Shown here: positions 28,617 to 36,844 of the stretch, piece after piece
Position numbering within the stretch: position 1 is the stretch's first letter
How the letters are laid out: each line of letters opens with the position of its first letter
Assembly: GCA_947494445.1 (NCBI GenBank)
Contig: CANLVD010000002.1
Coordinates: 310,001-374,000, forward strand
DNA from: an uncultured Paracoccaceae bacterium
GTDB lineage: Bacteria > Pseudomonadota > Alphaproteobacteria > Rhodobacterales > Rhodobacteraceae
Direction of reading: 5' to 3'
Length of the DNA stretch: 64,000 bases
Position numbers and translations under genes: made by a program
The notes under the pieces: generated by a model
Databases searched by the model: none
What the model was told of the DNA's origin: nothing
What the model saw: the letters and a program-made list of their open reading frames with translations, nothing else

Positions 28617-29108
28617 ATGCCCATTGCCGCCCTCCTGATCGTCTTAGCCGGATCTGCAGCGATTGCCGTACTCTATCCGCACCTCCGCCTTGCCGCGGTT
28701 TTGGTGATGACACTGGTCGGTGCACTTTTCGCGTCGCTGCTGTTCACACCGGGATCCGAGACGGACAGCCGCACCACCCGTATCCCGGCAAGTGATGTCA
28801 TCCTTAGCGATCTGGATTTCACCGATGACGAAAGGCTGGCCAAGCTGAGCGGCAAGGTCACAAACGGATCTGACAGCTTCACATTGCGCGGCATGACAAT
28901 CGGCGTCGACGTCCTCGATTGCCCAAATGCCGAGGCAGACAAAAGCGATTGCACGGTGATCGCATCTGACACCGGAGAGGTCTTTGCAAATGTGCCCGCC
29001 GGTCAGGCCCGCAGCTTCTCCCTGCCCCTGAGGTTTCCCAACCGGCCTGAGATCGAGGGCGTTCTTGTCTGGCAACACAGTTTGATCCAGACCGACGCCA
29101 CGAGATGA
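28617..29108 (+). CDS. Small membrane-anchored hypothetical protein
   Basis: I do not recognise a named family. Of 163 residues, the first 45 hold two hydrophobic segments (IAALLIVLAGSAAIAVLY and LAAVLVMTLVGALFASLLF). A soluble, probably periplasmic domain of about 110 residues follows, with two cysteines (VLDCPNAEADKSDCTVIA) that could form a disulfide. The stretch LSGKVTNGSDSFTLRGMTI suggests a beta-sandwich. Its stop overlaps the kynureninase start (ATGA). Confidence 0.7.
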   Translation: MPIAALLIVLAGSAAIAVLYPHLRLAAVLVMTLVGALFASLLFTPGSETDSRTTRIPASDVILSDLDFTDDERLAKLSGKVTNGSDSFTLRGMTIGVDVLDCPNAEADKSDCTVIASDTGEVFANVPAGQARSFSLPLRFPNRPEIEGVLVWQHSLIQTDATR

Positions 29109-30301
29109 GCACCGACTTCAAGGCCACACGTGCACTGTTCGACCTGCCCGACGGCCTGATCTATCTGGATGGAAATTCACTCGGTCCCCTGCCGCATGCG
29201 GCCAAGGCGCGGGTTGCGAAGGCTGTCTCAGATGAATGGGGTGAGATGCTGATCGGGGGCTGGAACACCGCAGGCTGGATGGACATGCCCCAGCATCTGG
29301 GCAACCGGATTGCCCCCCTGATCGGAGCCGAACAGGACACCGTGCTGGTTGGCGACACGCTTTCGATCCGCGTCTATCAATGCCTTGCAGCAGCGCTGGA
29401 CCTCGTTGCGGACCGCAAGGTCATCCTGTCGGACCGAGGCAACTTTCCTACCGATCTTTACATGGCTGAAGGCCTGATAAACACCCTAGAACGAGGCCAT
29501 GAACTGCGCCTTGTGGACCCTGATGCAGTTGCCGATCATCTGACAGACGATGTTGCCGTGCTGATGCTCACCGAAGTCGACTATCGCACCGGCCGCAAAC
29601 ACGACATGGCGGCGCTGACCAAACAGGCGCAGGCCAAAGGCATCGTGACCTTTTGGGATCTGGCCCACAGCGCGGGTGCCTTGCCGGTGGATCTGCGTGC
29701 CTGCAACGTCGATTTTGCAGCAGGCTGTACCTATAAGTACCTCAACGCAGGGCCGGGTGCGCCCGCATTTGCCTATGTCGCACCTAAATGGGCAGAGAGC
29801 GTCAAACCTGCCCTCCCGGGGTGGCTGGGACATGCGGCCCCCTTTGCCTTTGAAACCGAATACCGCCCGGCACATGGTGCAGCCCGCATGCGCGTCGGCA
29901 CCCCGCCGGTTTTGCAAATGGCCGCACTGGATGCTGCATTGGACGTCTGGGATCAGGTCGATCTTCAGAGCGTGCGGGAGCAGTCTCTGGCGCTCACTGA
30001 CGCATTCATGGATCTGGTGGCAACATCATGCCCGTCCCTGACCTGCATCACACCATCAGATCATGCGCAACGCGGCTCTCAGGTCTCGTTTCGACATCCC
30101 GACGGCTATGCGATCATGCAGGCCCTGATCGCACGGGGCGTGATCGGGGATTTTCGTGCACCTGACATCCTGCGTTTCGGCATCACACCGCTTTATATCT
30201 CTGACAGGGACATTGAGCGCGCCGTCGCCATTCTTGCTGACATTCTGAAAAACACTCTGTGGGACCGACCTGAATACCACCAACGCGCGCAGGTCACCTG
30301 A
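29105..30301 (+). CDS. kynU: Kynureninase
   Basis: PLP enzyme of tryptophan breakdown, cleaving kynurenine to anthranilate and alanine. The N-terminus IYLDGNSLGPLPHAAK, WNTAGWMDMPQHLGNRIAPLIG and GDTLSIRVYQCL are hallmark kynureninase stretches. FWDLAHSAGALPVDL contains the cofactor aspartate region, and the Schiff-base lysine is in CTYKYLNAGPG. Length 398 is normal. Coupled by ATGA to the preceding membrane protein. kynA and kynB are not in the window, so the pathway is incomplete here. Confidence 0.95.
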   Translation: MSTDFKATRALFDLPDGLIYLDGNSLGPLPHAAKARVAKAVSDEWGEMLIGGWNTAGWMDMPQHLGNRIAPLIGAEQDTVLVGDTLSIRVYQCLAAALDLVADRKVILSDRGNFPTDLYMAEGLINTLERGHELRLVDPDAVADHLTDDVAVLMLTEVDYRTGRKHDMAALTKQAQAKGIVTFWDLAHSAGALPVDLRACNVDFAAGCTYKYLNAGPGAPAFAYVAPKWAESVKPALPGWLGHAAPFAFETEYRPAHGAARMRVGTPPVLQMAALDAALDVWDQVDLQSVREQSLALTDAFMDLVATSCPSLTCITPSDHAQRGSQVSFRHPDGYAIMQALIARGVIGDFRAPDILRFGITPLYISDRDIERAVAILADILKNTLWDRPEYHQRAQVT

Positions 30302-30311
30302 AGACCCCCAT

Positions 30312-30343
30312 CACTTCTTGGCAAAAATATCCCCGCCGGAGGC
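30312..30343 (+). repeat. Dispersed intergenic repeat, copy a
   Basis: CTTCTTGG, then AAAAATATCCCCGCCGGAGGC, in the gap between the kynureninase stop and the convergent DNA ligase gene. One of at least seven related copies in the window. Confidence 0.75.
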
Positions 30344-30386
30344 ACAGGCGCCGGAACGGCGCTTGAATGGCCATGCGCGAAAGCGC

Positions 30387-31967
30387 TCAATTGTCCAGCA
30401 ATTGCGACAGGGTGGCCAACGTGTCGGCTTCTCGTGGGGGTTTGTCCCAACGCAGCCGTGCAATCCGCGGAAAGCGCATGGCCACGCCGGATTTGTGCCG
30501 TGTCGAACGGTTCAACCCCTCGAAGGCCACCTCCAGCACAAGCCCATGGCCCGCTTCTGCCCTGACGGCTCGGACCGGTCCAAAACGGTCGATGGTGTTG
30601 GCGCGAACAAATTTGTCGATCTCTTTCAATTCGGCATCGGTAAATCCGAAATAGGCCTTGCCCACGGGCACAAGCACATCGTCATCAGTCCAGACCGCAA
30701 AAGTATAATCCGAATAGAAACCAGAGCGTTTTCCGTGGCCACGCTGCGCATAGATCAGGACCGCATCGATCGTGAACGGATCGCGCTTCCATTTGAACCA
30801 CGGCCCCTTTGGCCTGCCTGGCACATAGACGCTGTCTTTGCGTTTCAGCATCAGGCCCTCGATGACGCGTTCAGGTGGTGCGGCCCGGAACTGCGCGAGG
30901 TCATCCCAGGTCTCAAACCTGATGTCACGCGACAGATCCACACGATCCTCGTCAAGGGTGTCGATCAGAGACTTGAGCCTGTCGCGCCTCACCTCAAATG
31001 GTAAGGAGCGCAAATCCTCGTCAGCGTCCTGCAACAGATCATAGGCCCGGATCCCAGCCGGATAGGCGGCCATCTGCCTGGCAGACACCGTTTTTCGGTT
31101 CAAACGTTTTTGCAGATCGGAAAACGGGGCCGTGACGCCGTTCTTGCGCACCAGCAACTCGCCATCAATGGCACCTTCAAAGCCAAGCGCTTCCAGCAGA
31201 TCGGGAAATGCGCCCGAGATGTCATCGCCGGTGCGTGAATACAGCCGCCGAACACCTTCTTCGCTAACCGCCTGCACCCGGATGCCATCCCATTTCCACT
31301 CTGCGATGAAGTCGCTCGGTGCAAGCTCAGAAAGGGCCGTCTCATCAAGCGCGGTTGCCAACATGACCGGGCGGAAGCGCGCAAGCCCTGCCTGCGCCGG
31401 CTTTTCAGCATGTCCTTCCAGCCACGCGAACAGATCTGTGTAGGGTGGGCTCAATCCATGCCAAAGCTCTTCGATCTCGGCCACATCAGCATCCCCGAAA
31501 TCAGCAAGCGCCTGCTTGGCCAACCGGGCTGATACACCGACCCGAAGGCCACCTGTGGCCAGTTTCAGCAGGGCATAGCGTTGATCAGCAGGCAGACTGT
31601 CCAGAAGACCTGCAAAGACGGCAGGTGCGTCACTGCGCGAGGCAGAGTTCAGCAGCGTCACAACCTCAGCAATGCTGCGCTCAATCGGTTCGGCATCGCT
31701 GTTCCAGATAAGCGACACGGTTTCTGCCAGATCTCCGACATAGTCATATGACAGCCGGAACAACTCGCCGTCGACGCGTTCAGACACGAGCGTGCGCAAC
31801 ATGGCCGGTTTGACTGTGCGCAGGTCAAGATCGCGGGTGATTGCAGCCAGCGCCAATCCCCTGTCCGGATCAGGCACGCCGGTCATGTAGTCGCGCAGCA
31901 AACGCAGCTTTCCAAGGCGCGACGGCGTGACTGTCAACCGATCCAGCAAGGCAGCGAAGTGTTTCAT
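30387..31967 (-). CDS. ATP-dependent DNA ligase (exonuclease-associated type)
   Basis: A 526-residue nick-sealing ligase. An N-terminal helical domain (about 1-190) is followed by the adenylation domain with the active-site lysine motif EWKWDGIRVQAV (KxDG). IDGELLV, EGLMLKRKDSVY and PWFKWKR are motifs III to V, and a C-terminal OB domain follows. The 4-base overlap with an upstream MBL-fold exonuclease places it in the bacterial ligase-associated DNA-repair group, which usually also includes an Lhr-type helicase and the phosphoesterase PdeM. Neither partner is adjacent here. Confidence 0.92.
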   Translation of the reverse strand: MKHFAALLDRLTVTPSRLGKLRLLRDYMTGVPDPDRGLALAAITRDLDLRTVKPAMLRTLVSERVDGELFRLSYDYVGDLAETVSLIWNSDAEPIERSIAEVVTLLNSASRSDAPAVFAGLLDSLPADQRYALLKLATGGLRVGVSARLAKQALADFGDADVAEIEELWHGLSPPYTDLFAWLEGHAEKPAQAGLARFRPVMLATALDETALSELAPSDFIAEWKWDGIRVQAVSEEGVRRLYSRTGDDISGAFPDLLEALGFEGAIDGELLVRKNGVTAPFSDLQKRLNRKTVSARQMAAYPAGIRAYDLLQDADEDLRSLPFEVRRDRLKSLIDTLDEDRVDLSRDIRFETWDDLAQFRAAPPERVIEGLMLKRKDSVYVPGRPKGPWFKWKRDPFTIDAVLIYAQRGHGKRSGFYSDYTFAVWTDDDVLVPVGKAYFGFTDAELKEIDKFVRANTIDRFGPVRAVRAEAGHGLVLEVAFEGLNRSTRHKSGVAMRFPRIARLRWDKPPREADTLATLSQLLDN

Positions 31968-32971
31968 TCCGCCTCATCCTCGTAGCCCACAAGGTTGAGG
32001 GGGCGGGCTTTTCGACCCTGCAACTCGCACCAGCGCACAAGTGCCTCTTCGCGGCCGTGAGTAACCCAGGTCTCGTCTGGCGAAAGTTCCGTGATGGTGT
32101 CTGTCAGCTCCTGCCAGTCGCAATGGTCCGAGATCACGAGAGGCAGCTCTACCCCGCGCTGACGGATGCGGGCACGCACCTGCATCCAGCCCGAGGCAAA
32201 TCCGATCAGCGGATCAGGGAAGCGCTGCGCCCAAGTCCCGCCAAAGGCTGAAGGTGGCCCGAGGATGATCTTTCCTGCAAAATCCGCCTTTGTCAGAGCG
32301 CTGTCGGTGGCCAGTTGCAATGCGCCCAGATCAACGCCCTGAGACTGATAATACCGGCTGAGCGTCTCAAGCGCTCCGTGAATGAAAAGCGGTTCGTCGT
32401 ACCCAGCATCCCGGATCAGCCGGATCACCCGCTGCGCCTTGCCCAGCGCATAAACCCCGACCAGATGCGCGCGGTCGGGGAACTGGTCAAGCGAGGTCAG
32501 GAGCTTGGCAATTTCCGAACGCGGATCGGGATGACGAAAGACCGGCAGGGCGAATGTTGCTTCCGTTATGAAGACATCGCAGGGCACCGGTTCGAAATCC
32601 GCACAGGTCGGATCAGTGCCGCGCTTGTAATCACCCGCAGCCACGATCCTCAAACCCTTGTGCTCTACCAGTATCTGCGCAGAGCCCAGCACATGCCCGG
32701 CAGGATGGAAAGAAACGGCAACACCGTTTACATCCAAACTGCCTGCCTCTGCCGCCTGTTGTGACGCGCAAAACCCATCACCATATCGCAACGCCATGAT
32801 GTCGAGCGTCTGGCGTGTCGCAAGAACCTTGCCGTGACCGGCCCGCGCATGATCCGCGTGTCCATGGGTAATCAAGGCGCGCGCCACCGGGCGCACCGGA
32901 TCGATGTAGAAATCACCTGCCGGGCAGTAGAGCCCTTCGGGCCGTGGGTGCAAAAGCGCATCGGGTGTCAT
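31964..32971 (-). CDS. Ligase-associated DNA exonuclease (MBL-fold, SNM1-like)
   Basis: A 335-residue metallo-beta-lactamase-fold nuclease. The metal site is LITHGHADHARAGHG (HxHxDH), with HPAGHVLGSAQI, VAAGDYKRGTDPTC and EATFALP typical of the ligase-associated exonuclease family, and ISDHCDWQEL and TWVTHGREEALV in the C-terminal beta-CASP-like part. It probably processes DNA ends before the downstream ligase, with which it overlaps by ATGA. Confidence 0.92.
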   Translation of the reverse strand: MTPDALLHPRPEGLYCPAGDFYIDPVRPVARALITHGHADHARAGHGKVLATRQTLDIMALRYGDGFCASQQAAEAGSLDVNGVAVSFHPAGHVLGSAQILVEHKGLRIVAAGDYKRGTDPTCADFEPVPCDVFITEATFALPVFRHPDPRSEIAKLLTSLDQFPDRAHLVGVYALGKAQRVIRLIRDAGYDEPLFIHGALETLSRYYQSQGVDLGALQLATDSALTKADFAGKIILGPPSAFGGTWAQRFPDPLIGFASGWMQVRARIRQRGVELPLVISDHCDWQELTDTITELSPDETWVTHGREEALVRWCELQGRKARPLNLVGYEDEAE

Positions 32972-33011
32972 GAAGGATCATCTAGGGCAGGTTGCGCGCG
33001 ATGGCAGAGTG

Positions 33012-33049
33012 CGGACCCTCCGGGGGGGGGATATTTCTGCCAAGAAGTA
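33012..33049 (-). repeat. Dispersed intergenic repeat, copy b
   Basis: Read on the minus strand: ACTTCTTGGCAGAAATATC then an expanded C-run and GGAGG. It lies between ureG and the exonuclease gene. The C-run is longer than in the other copies. Confidence 0.7.
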
Positions 33050-33084
33050 TGCGTGTTGACCCGGAACCGTCTGTTTGCAGATCC

Positions 33085-33696
33085 TCAGAGGCCACCCATT
33101 CTCGACAGGGTTTCAACAATCCTGTCCACGCCCTTGCCTTTGCGCACCTGGGCAAAGATGAAGGGGCGCTCGCCGCGCTGACGCGCAGCATCGCGTTCCA
33201 TCACCTCAAGCGAGACTTCCACATGAGGGGCAAGGTCGGTCTTGTTGATCACAAGAATGTCCGATCGCGTGATGCCCGGCCCGCCTTTGCGGGGGATCTC
33301 CTCGCCGGCTGCCACATCGATCATGTAGATCGTCAAATCAGCCAGTTCAGGCGAGAAGGTAGCCGACAGATTGTCACCACCGCTTTCGATGAAAATGACA
33401 TCCAGATCGGGGAACTGGGTCTGAAGATCATCGACCGCTGCCAGATTGATCGACGCATCTTCGCGAATGGCTGTGTGGGGACAGCCCCCTGTCTCGACCC
33501 CGCGAATGCGCTCCAGCGGCAGGGCCTGGGCGCGCATCAGATACTCGGCATCCTCGCGCGTGTAGATGTCATTTGTGATCACGGCCACTGACAGTCTCGG
33601 ATAAAGCGCCTTGCACAGCGCTTCTGTCAGGGAGGTCTTTCCGGCACCCACGGGGCCGCCGATGCCGACGCGCAAGGGTCCATTGGGGGAAGTCAT
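33085..33696 (-). CDS. ureG: Urease accessory GTPase UreG
   Basis: SIMIBI GTPase of 203 residues that, with UreE, UreF and UreD, loads nickel into urease. The P-loop is [43 protein letters not shown] (with the nickel-binding CPH), [39 protein letters not shown]-like text and [10 protein letters not shown] are all present. The ATG at 33696 overlaps the ureF stop (ATGA); the open frame extends upstream through ureF without reason. Last gene of the ureEFG set. Confidence 0.97.
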   Translation of the reverse strand: MTSPNGPLRVGIGGPVGAGKTSLTEALCKALYPRLSVAVITNDIYTREDAEYLMRAQALPLERIRGVETGGCPHTAIREDASINLAAVDDLQTQFPDLDVIFIESGGDNLSATFSPELADLTIYMIDVAAGEEIPRKGGPGITRSDILVINKTDLAPHVEVSLEVMERDAARQRGERPFIFAQVRKGKGVDRIVETLSRMGGL

Positions 33697-34331
33697 GTGC
33701 GGAATATCCTTGTGGGCAGGGTTTCGTGACGGGCAGCAGACATATCGCTGAGGATCGTGGCGCTGCCCAGATCGTCTTCGGTTGCCGACAGGCATTCAAG
33801 CGCAGTTGTCTGGAGTGTCTGGCGCAGGTTGGTCAGCATCATCTGGCCCGCGGTCTGGCCCAGCGGGATCAGACGCACAGCAACGCTGATCAGGTTGGCG
33901 GCAAAGGCCTGCAGCATCATGGGCAAGGCCAAACCGGCGTCAATGCCTTCACAGCTACAGGCTGCTCCGAGTGCGACCGGGTAGGGCATGGCTGGCAGGT
34001 CAGGACCGTTTGAGCCTTTGAGGGTTCGCACGAACGCCGCCCCCTGATCGCGGGTCTCTGTCAGGCGCTCGGCTGAGTTGGCAAGGGCAAGCGCCAGTTC
34101 TGACAGATCGTCCCAACTGTCGCGACCGCACGCAAGCGCCATCAGGATCGCATCATTGCGGGCTGAGCCATGGGTGATCAGCGCCTTTACCCAATCTGCA
34201 ACATCCTGTGATGTGGCAACACTGCCCTCGGCAATTGCCGTCTCAAGCCCGTGGGAATAGGAAAACGCGCTGACGGGAAAGGCAGGCGACAGCCAGTTCT
34301 GCAAAATCAGGTTTTGGTCTGCTGCGTTCAA
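33693..34331 (-). CDS. ureF: Urease accessory protein UreF
   Basis: All-helical scaffold of 212 residues that bridges UreD and UreG on apo-urease and gates nickel delivery. [23 protein letters not shown] is the diagnostic N-terminal region, and the C-terminal [17 protein letters not shown] also fits. Coupled by ATGA overlaps to ureE on one side and ureG on the other. Confidence 0.95.
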   Translation of the reverse strand: MNAADQNLILQNWLSPAFPVSAFSYSHGLETAIAEGSVATSQDVADWVKALITHGSARNDAILMALACGRDSWDDLSELALALANSAERLTETRDQGAAFVRTLKGSNGPDLPAMPYPVALGAACSCEGIDAGLALPMMLQAFAANLISVAVRLIPLGQTAGQMMLTNLRQTLQTTALECLSATEDDLGSATILSDMSAARHETLPTRIFRT

Positions 34332-34792
34332 TGCTCATGCCCGTGGGTGCGGCCGTGGTCATATGCGCCACCCTCGGGCGTGAACGGGCCATCCTTTCGG
34401 GTCACATCGCAGCCCAGCACCTCCAGCATTTCGGCAATTACATGATCCCAGCGCAACACCAGACGGTCAGGCAGGATCTGTGCCGGAAGGTGTCGGTTCC
34501 CCACATGCCAGGCGGTGCGGATCAGATGATGCGTGTCCTGGCAGGTGGCGATCATCAGGGGTTCAGCCGCTGCCTTGACCGCTATCGTCTCACCCGTGGT
34601 CAGGATCAGGTGGTCGCCTGCCTGCAGGGTCGTTGCCTGCGGCAGGTCGAGAAGGAAACGAAATCCCCCTTCGCAGGTCATCGTCATCCGACGCCTGTGT
34701 CTGTCCTCATAGGCCAGAACCACACTGTCCTTGGCGGGATGGTGGCTGTGATCGGATACAGACGTTGCACGGGATAGTATTTGGTCGGTCAT
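34328..34792 (-). CDS. ureE: Urease accessory metallochaperone UreE
   Basis: Nickel-binding chaperone of 154 residues. An N-terminal peptide-binding beta-domain is followed by the metal-binding domain beginning near AWHVGNRHLPAQI. The chain ends with a short histidine-rich tail (HGRTHGHEH) that would hold nickel. The ATG at 34792 (MTDQILSR) is used; the frame runs 12 codons further. No ureD, ureA, ureB or ureC lies upstream, where they are common in relatives; an unrelated SRPBCC gene is there instead. Confidence 0.93.
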   Translation of the reverse strand: MTDQILSRATSVSDHSHHPAKDSVVLAYEDRHRRRMTMTCEGGFRFLLDLPQATTLQAGDHLILTTGETIAVKAAAEPLMIATCQDTHHLIRTAWHVGNRHLPAQILPDRLVLRWDHVIAEMLEVLGCDVTRKDGPFTPEGGAYDHGRTHGHEH

Positions 34793-34871
34793 GGACCCAT
34801 GACTAGCAACCGATGGGCTGCCCGCCAAGCCGTTACAGTAAGAAGACTTGCGTGACGGGCAAACTGATCAT

Positions 34872-35333
34872 TCAGGCAGCAAGGCTTTGGCAGGCTGCCT
34901 TGAATTGAACCTCGAATACATTGACCCAGCCAGCATTGTAGCCCTCTCGCATGGCCACAGCGCTTTCGCCCATCACCTCCCAGCCCGAATGGGTGAGGGT
35001 GACCAGTGTGCCGCTGTCGCTGGCTTCAAAGGCGACTTCTACGCTTGTGGCCTGCTCTGCCGGCAGTCCGATGTGCCAGTCAAGCACCAGCCGCTTTCCC
35101 GGTTGCCAATCGGACACTGATCCCCACATGACCGTTTCACCATCGGCTTTAACTTCCGTGATCTTGCCCCCGACATGGGGCTCCAACGCGACGGATCTAG
35201 CGGTCTCTCCACCCATTGCCGAGACCGAGTGCTTGTCCTTGGGCCACCAGGTGGAAAAATCTGCCGTGAAGATGCTGAAAGCCTTGTCGGGTGCACAGGG
35301 CACGGTGATGGTTTTGACAACCGGATCAGTCAT
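34872..35333 (-). CDS. SRPBCC (AHSA1-like) domain protein
   Basis: A 153-residue START-like protein. VVKTITVPCAPDKAFSIFT opens the domain, with WWPKDKHSVSAMGGETARSV, VGGKITEVKADGETVMWGSV and LTHSGWEVMGE in later strands. It is a typical partner of an upstream ArsR regulator: the two genes overlap by 8 bases and GAGGA precedes this ATG. In such pairs the SRPBCC protein binds a small hydrophobic ligand; the ligand is unknown. Confidence 0.88.
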   Translation of the reverse strand: MTDPVVKTITVPCAPDKAFSIFTADFSTWWPKDKHSVSAMGGETARSVALEPHVGGKITEVKADGETVMWGSVSDWQPGKRLVLDWHIGLPAEQATSVEVAFEASDSGTLVTLTHSGWEVMGESAVAMREGYNAGWVNVFEVQFKAACQSLAA

Positions 35334-35646
35334 TTTGAGACTCCTCATTCTGTTTGGAAACTTCTGAGGCAAATGCGTCCAGCACATCCTCCCAGAAACT
35401 GTCGAGATAGGACCTGAGCGGGGCTAGGCCGTCCCGATCAATGGCATAAAGCCGTCGCGTGCCCTGCGCGGTGACCTTCAAAAGGCCGGCATCGCTGAGC
35501 ACTTTAAGATGTTGGGAAACCGCAGGCCGCGAAACGGGCCGGTCACTGGCCAGATCGGTGACAGATCGAGCACCTTTGCGAAGATCCTCGAAAATCATCC
35601 GACGGGTCGGATCAGCAAGCGCGGTGAGTATTGATTCGTAAGTCAT
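35326..35646 (-). CDS. ArsR family transcriptional regulator
   Basis: A 106-residue winged helix-turn-helix repressor: ALADPTRRMIFEDLRKGARSVTDLA, then recognition helix region SRPAVSQHLKVLSDAGLL and the wing around TRRLYAID. It lacks the metal-binding cysteine box of ArsR proper, like other SRPBCC-linked members. The start codon sits inside a perfect 16-bp palindrome, which suggests self-repression. Co-transcribed with the SRPBCC gene. Confidence 0.93.
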   Translation of the reverse strand: MTYESILTALADPTRRMIFEDLRKGARSVTDLASDRPVSRPAVSQHLKVLSDAGLLKVTAQGTRRLYAIDRDGLAPLRSYLDSFWEDVLDAFASEVSKQNEESQND

Positions 35647-35653
35647 GACTTAC
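35638..35653. promoter_or_regulatory. Probable ArsR operator over the start codon
   Basis: GTAAGTCATGACTTAC is a perfect 16-bp palindrome centred on the ArsR gene's ATG. A related partial copy (GTTAGT ... ACTTAC) follows within 20 bases at about 35655-35671. Placement fits autoregulation; binding is inferred. Confidence 0.6.
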
Positions 35654-35799
35654 AGTTAGTCAAAACTTACGCAACTGTCAATCCGACTGCCCCTCCACAG
35701 TGACTGACTGCAGGTTTGGGAGGCCGGTAAATGGTCGGATCAGATCAAAAGCACCTCCGGTTGTGGTCCCGGAGGCGCATTCGGGGCCATGCCCTAATG

Positions 35800-36009
35800 T
35801 CAGTAAAAGAACCTGTCATTAAAGACATGACTGTAGATCTGGTCGCGGTTCAGGCCCATCTTGGCCAATTCCAGATCAGACAGGTTGTTCAGACGTTCGA
35901 TCGAGTCCAGACGTCGCTGCATCGGATGATTGGTGAACATCCAGGTCCAGAAACGCTCCCAGATCGGAGCCTTATGTGTTGTTTCGAAGTAAGTGGTCGT
36001 TGCAGCCAT
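35800..36009 (-). CDS. DUF1127 domain small protein
   Basis: A 69-residue protein. The C-terminal region RRLDSIERLNNLSDLELAKMGLNRDQIYSHVFNDRFFY matches DUF1127, a short helical domain that in some alphaproteobacteria binds RNA or affects phosphate and stress responses. The ATG at 36009 has AAGGA upstream; an ATG at 36030 is possible. A second DUF1127 gene lies upstream on the same strand. Confidence 0.85.
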   Translation of the reverse strand: MAATTTYFETTHKAPIWERFWTWMFTNHPMQRRLDSIERLNNLSDLELAKMGLNRDQIYSHVFNDRFFY

Positions 36010-36216
36010 TGGAAAGATCCTTCTCGGCATGAGGTTGGATTTTCCGCCCTAGGGACTGATTTTGGTTTTCGTTGGTGTCCAGAGAATAGGCCCGATTTCC
36101 AAAGGCACCAGATACAGAATTGCAATGCGAGATTGCACAATTTGCAAGGCTCTGGTGACGAAGTCTTAACGAAACACGCGGATGCAAATGGTGGTTCTTG
36201 ATCTGCTTGCCGATCC

Positions 36217-36456
36217 TCAGGACGTCAGCAGATCCCGAAAGACATGGGCCACAAGGTCCTGCCGTCTGAGCCCAAGCGCGTGAAGATCACGATCCGACAA
36301 TGCATTGAGCCGCGCCAGTTCCTGCGCTCTGAGCGCAGGTCGCAAAACGCTTTCGGGATCGCGATCCATATCCACAGCCAAAGCCGCCAACCGGGATCTC
36401 AGAGACATCACCTGATGGCTGTCAGTTCTGCTGTCTATGTGTTTTGCAAAGGTCAC
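36217..36456 (-). CDS. DUF1127-like small protein
   Basis: A product of up to 79 residues ending ELARLNALSDRDLHALGLRR then QDLVAHVFRDLL, the same pattern as the neighbouring DUF1127 protein but divergent elsewhere. The listed start is GTG at 36456; an in-frame ATG at 36408 would give 63 residues and keep the whole domain. The two DUF1127 genes are about 200 bp apart and probably arose by duplication. Confidence 0.7.
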   Translation of the reverse strand: MTFAKHIDSRTDSHQVMSLRSRLAALAVDMDRDPESVLRPALRAQELARLNALSDRDLHALGLRRQDLVAHVFRDLLTS

Positions 36457-36560
36457 TGGCCTGCCCTTTTCTGAGGTTGTCCCCGGAGAGCATCGCGCAT
36501 TCTGCCGCCGATTTCTGTGACTTTCTGCTCGCTTTGCGGTCAGTCAGACCGCCCGCCAGA

Positions 36561-36734
36561 TCAATGACCGTCAGCGCCATCCTTGAGCACGAACACCTTG
36601 CCGCAATAGCCGCATTCCACCTTGCGCGTCTCGGGGTCGATCTGCAGCCAGACCCTTGGGTGCCCAAGCGTGCCGCCATCACAGGCAATCCGCGATTTCG
36701 TCACCTCTTCGGTCTCCACTGCCTGCTCAGCCAT
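36561..36734 (-). CDS. Zinc-finger domain protein (zf-CHCC type)
   Basis: A 57-residue protein with the zinc ligands of the CHCC family: C18 (RIACDGG), H25 (LGHPRVWL), C41 and C44 (VECGYCGKVF). This is the bacterial relative of the mitochondrial complex I NDUFS6 subunit. The ATG at 36734 gives the usual short form; the frame extends to 36782. It stands alone between a DUF1127 gene and an ABC ATPase. Confidence 0.88.
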   Translation of the reverse strand: MAEQAVETEEVTKSRIACDGGTLGHPRVWLQIDPETRKVECGYCGKVFVLKDGADGH

Positions 36735-36844
36735 CCGTCTCGTCCTTCCACTGACCCGGCGCAATCCGCCTTGTTCGTCCAAGGGTCACATGATACCTCA
36801 AGCGCCAGCAGCCTCAAGTGCCAAGCAGCAGGATAGAGCGCAAC

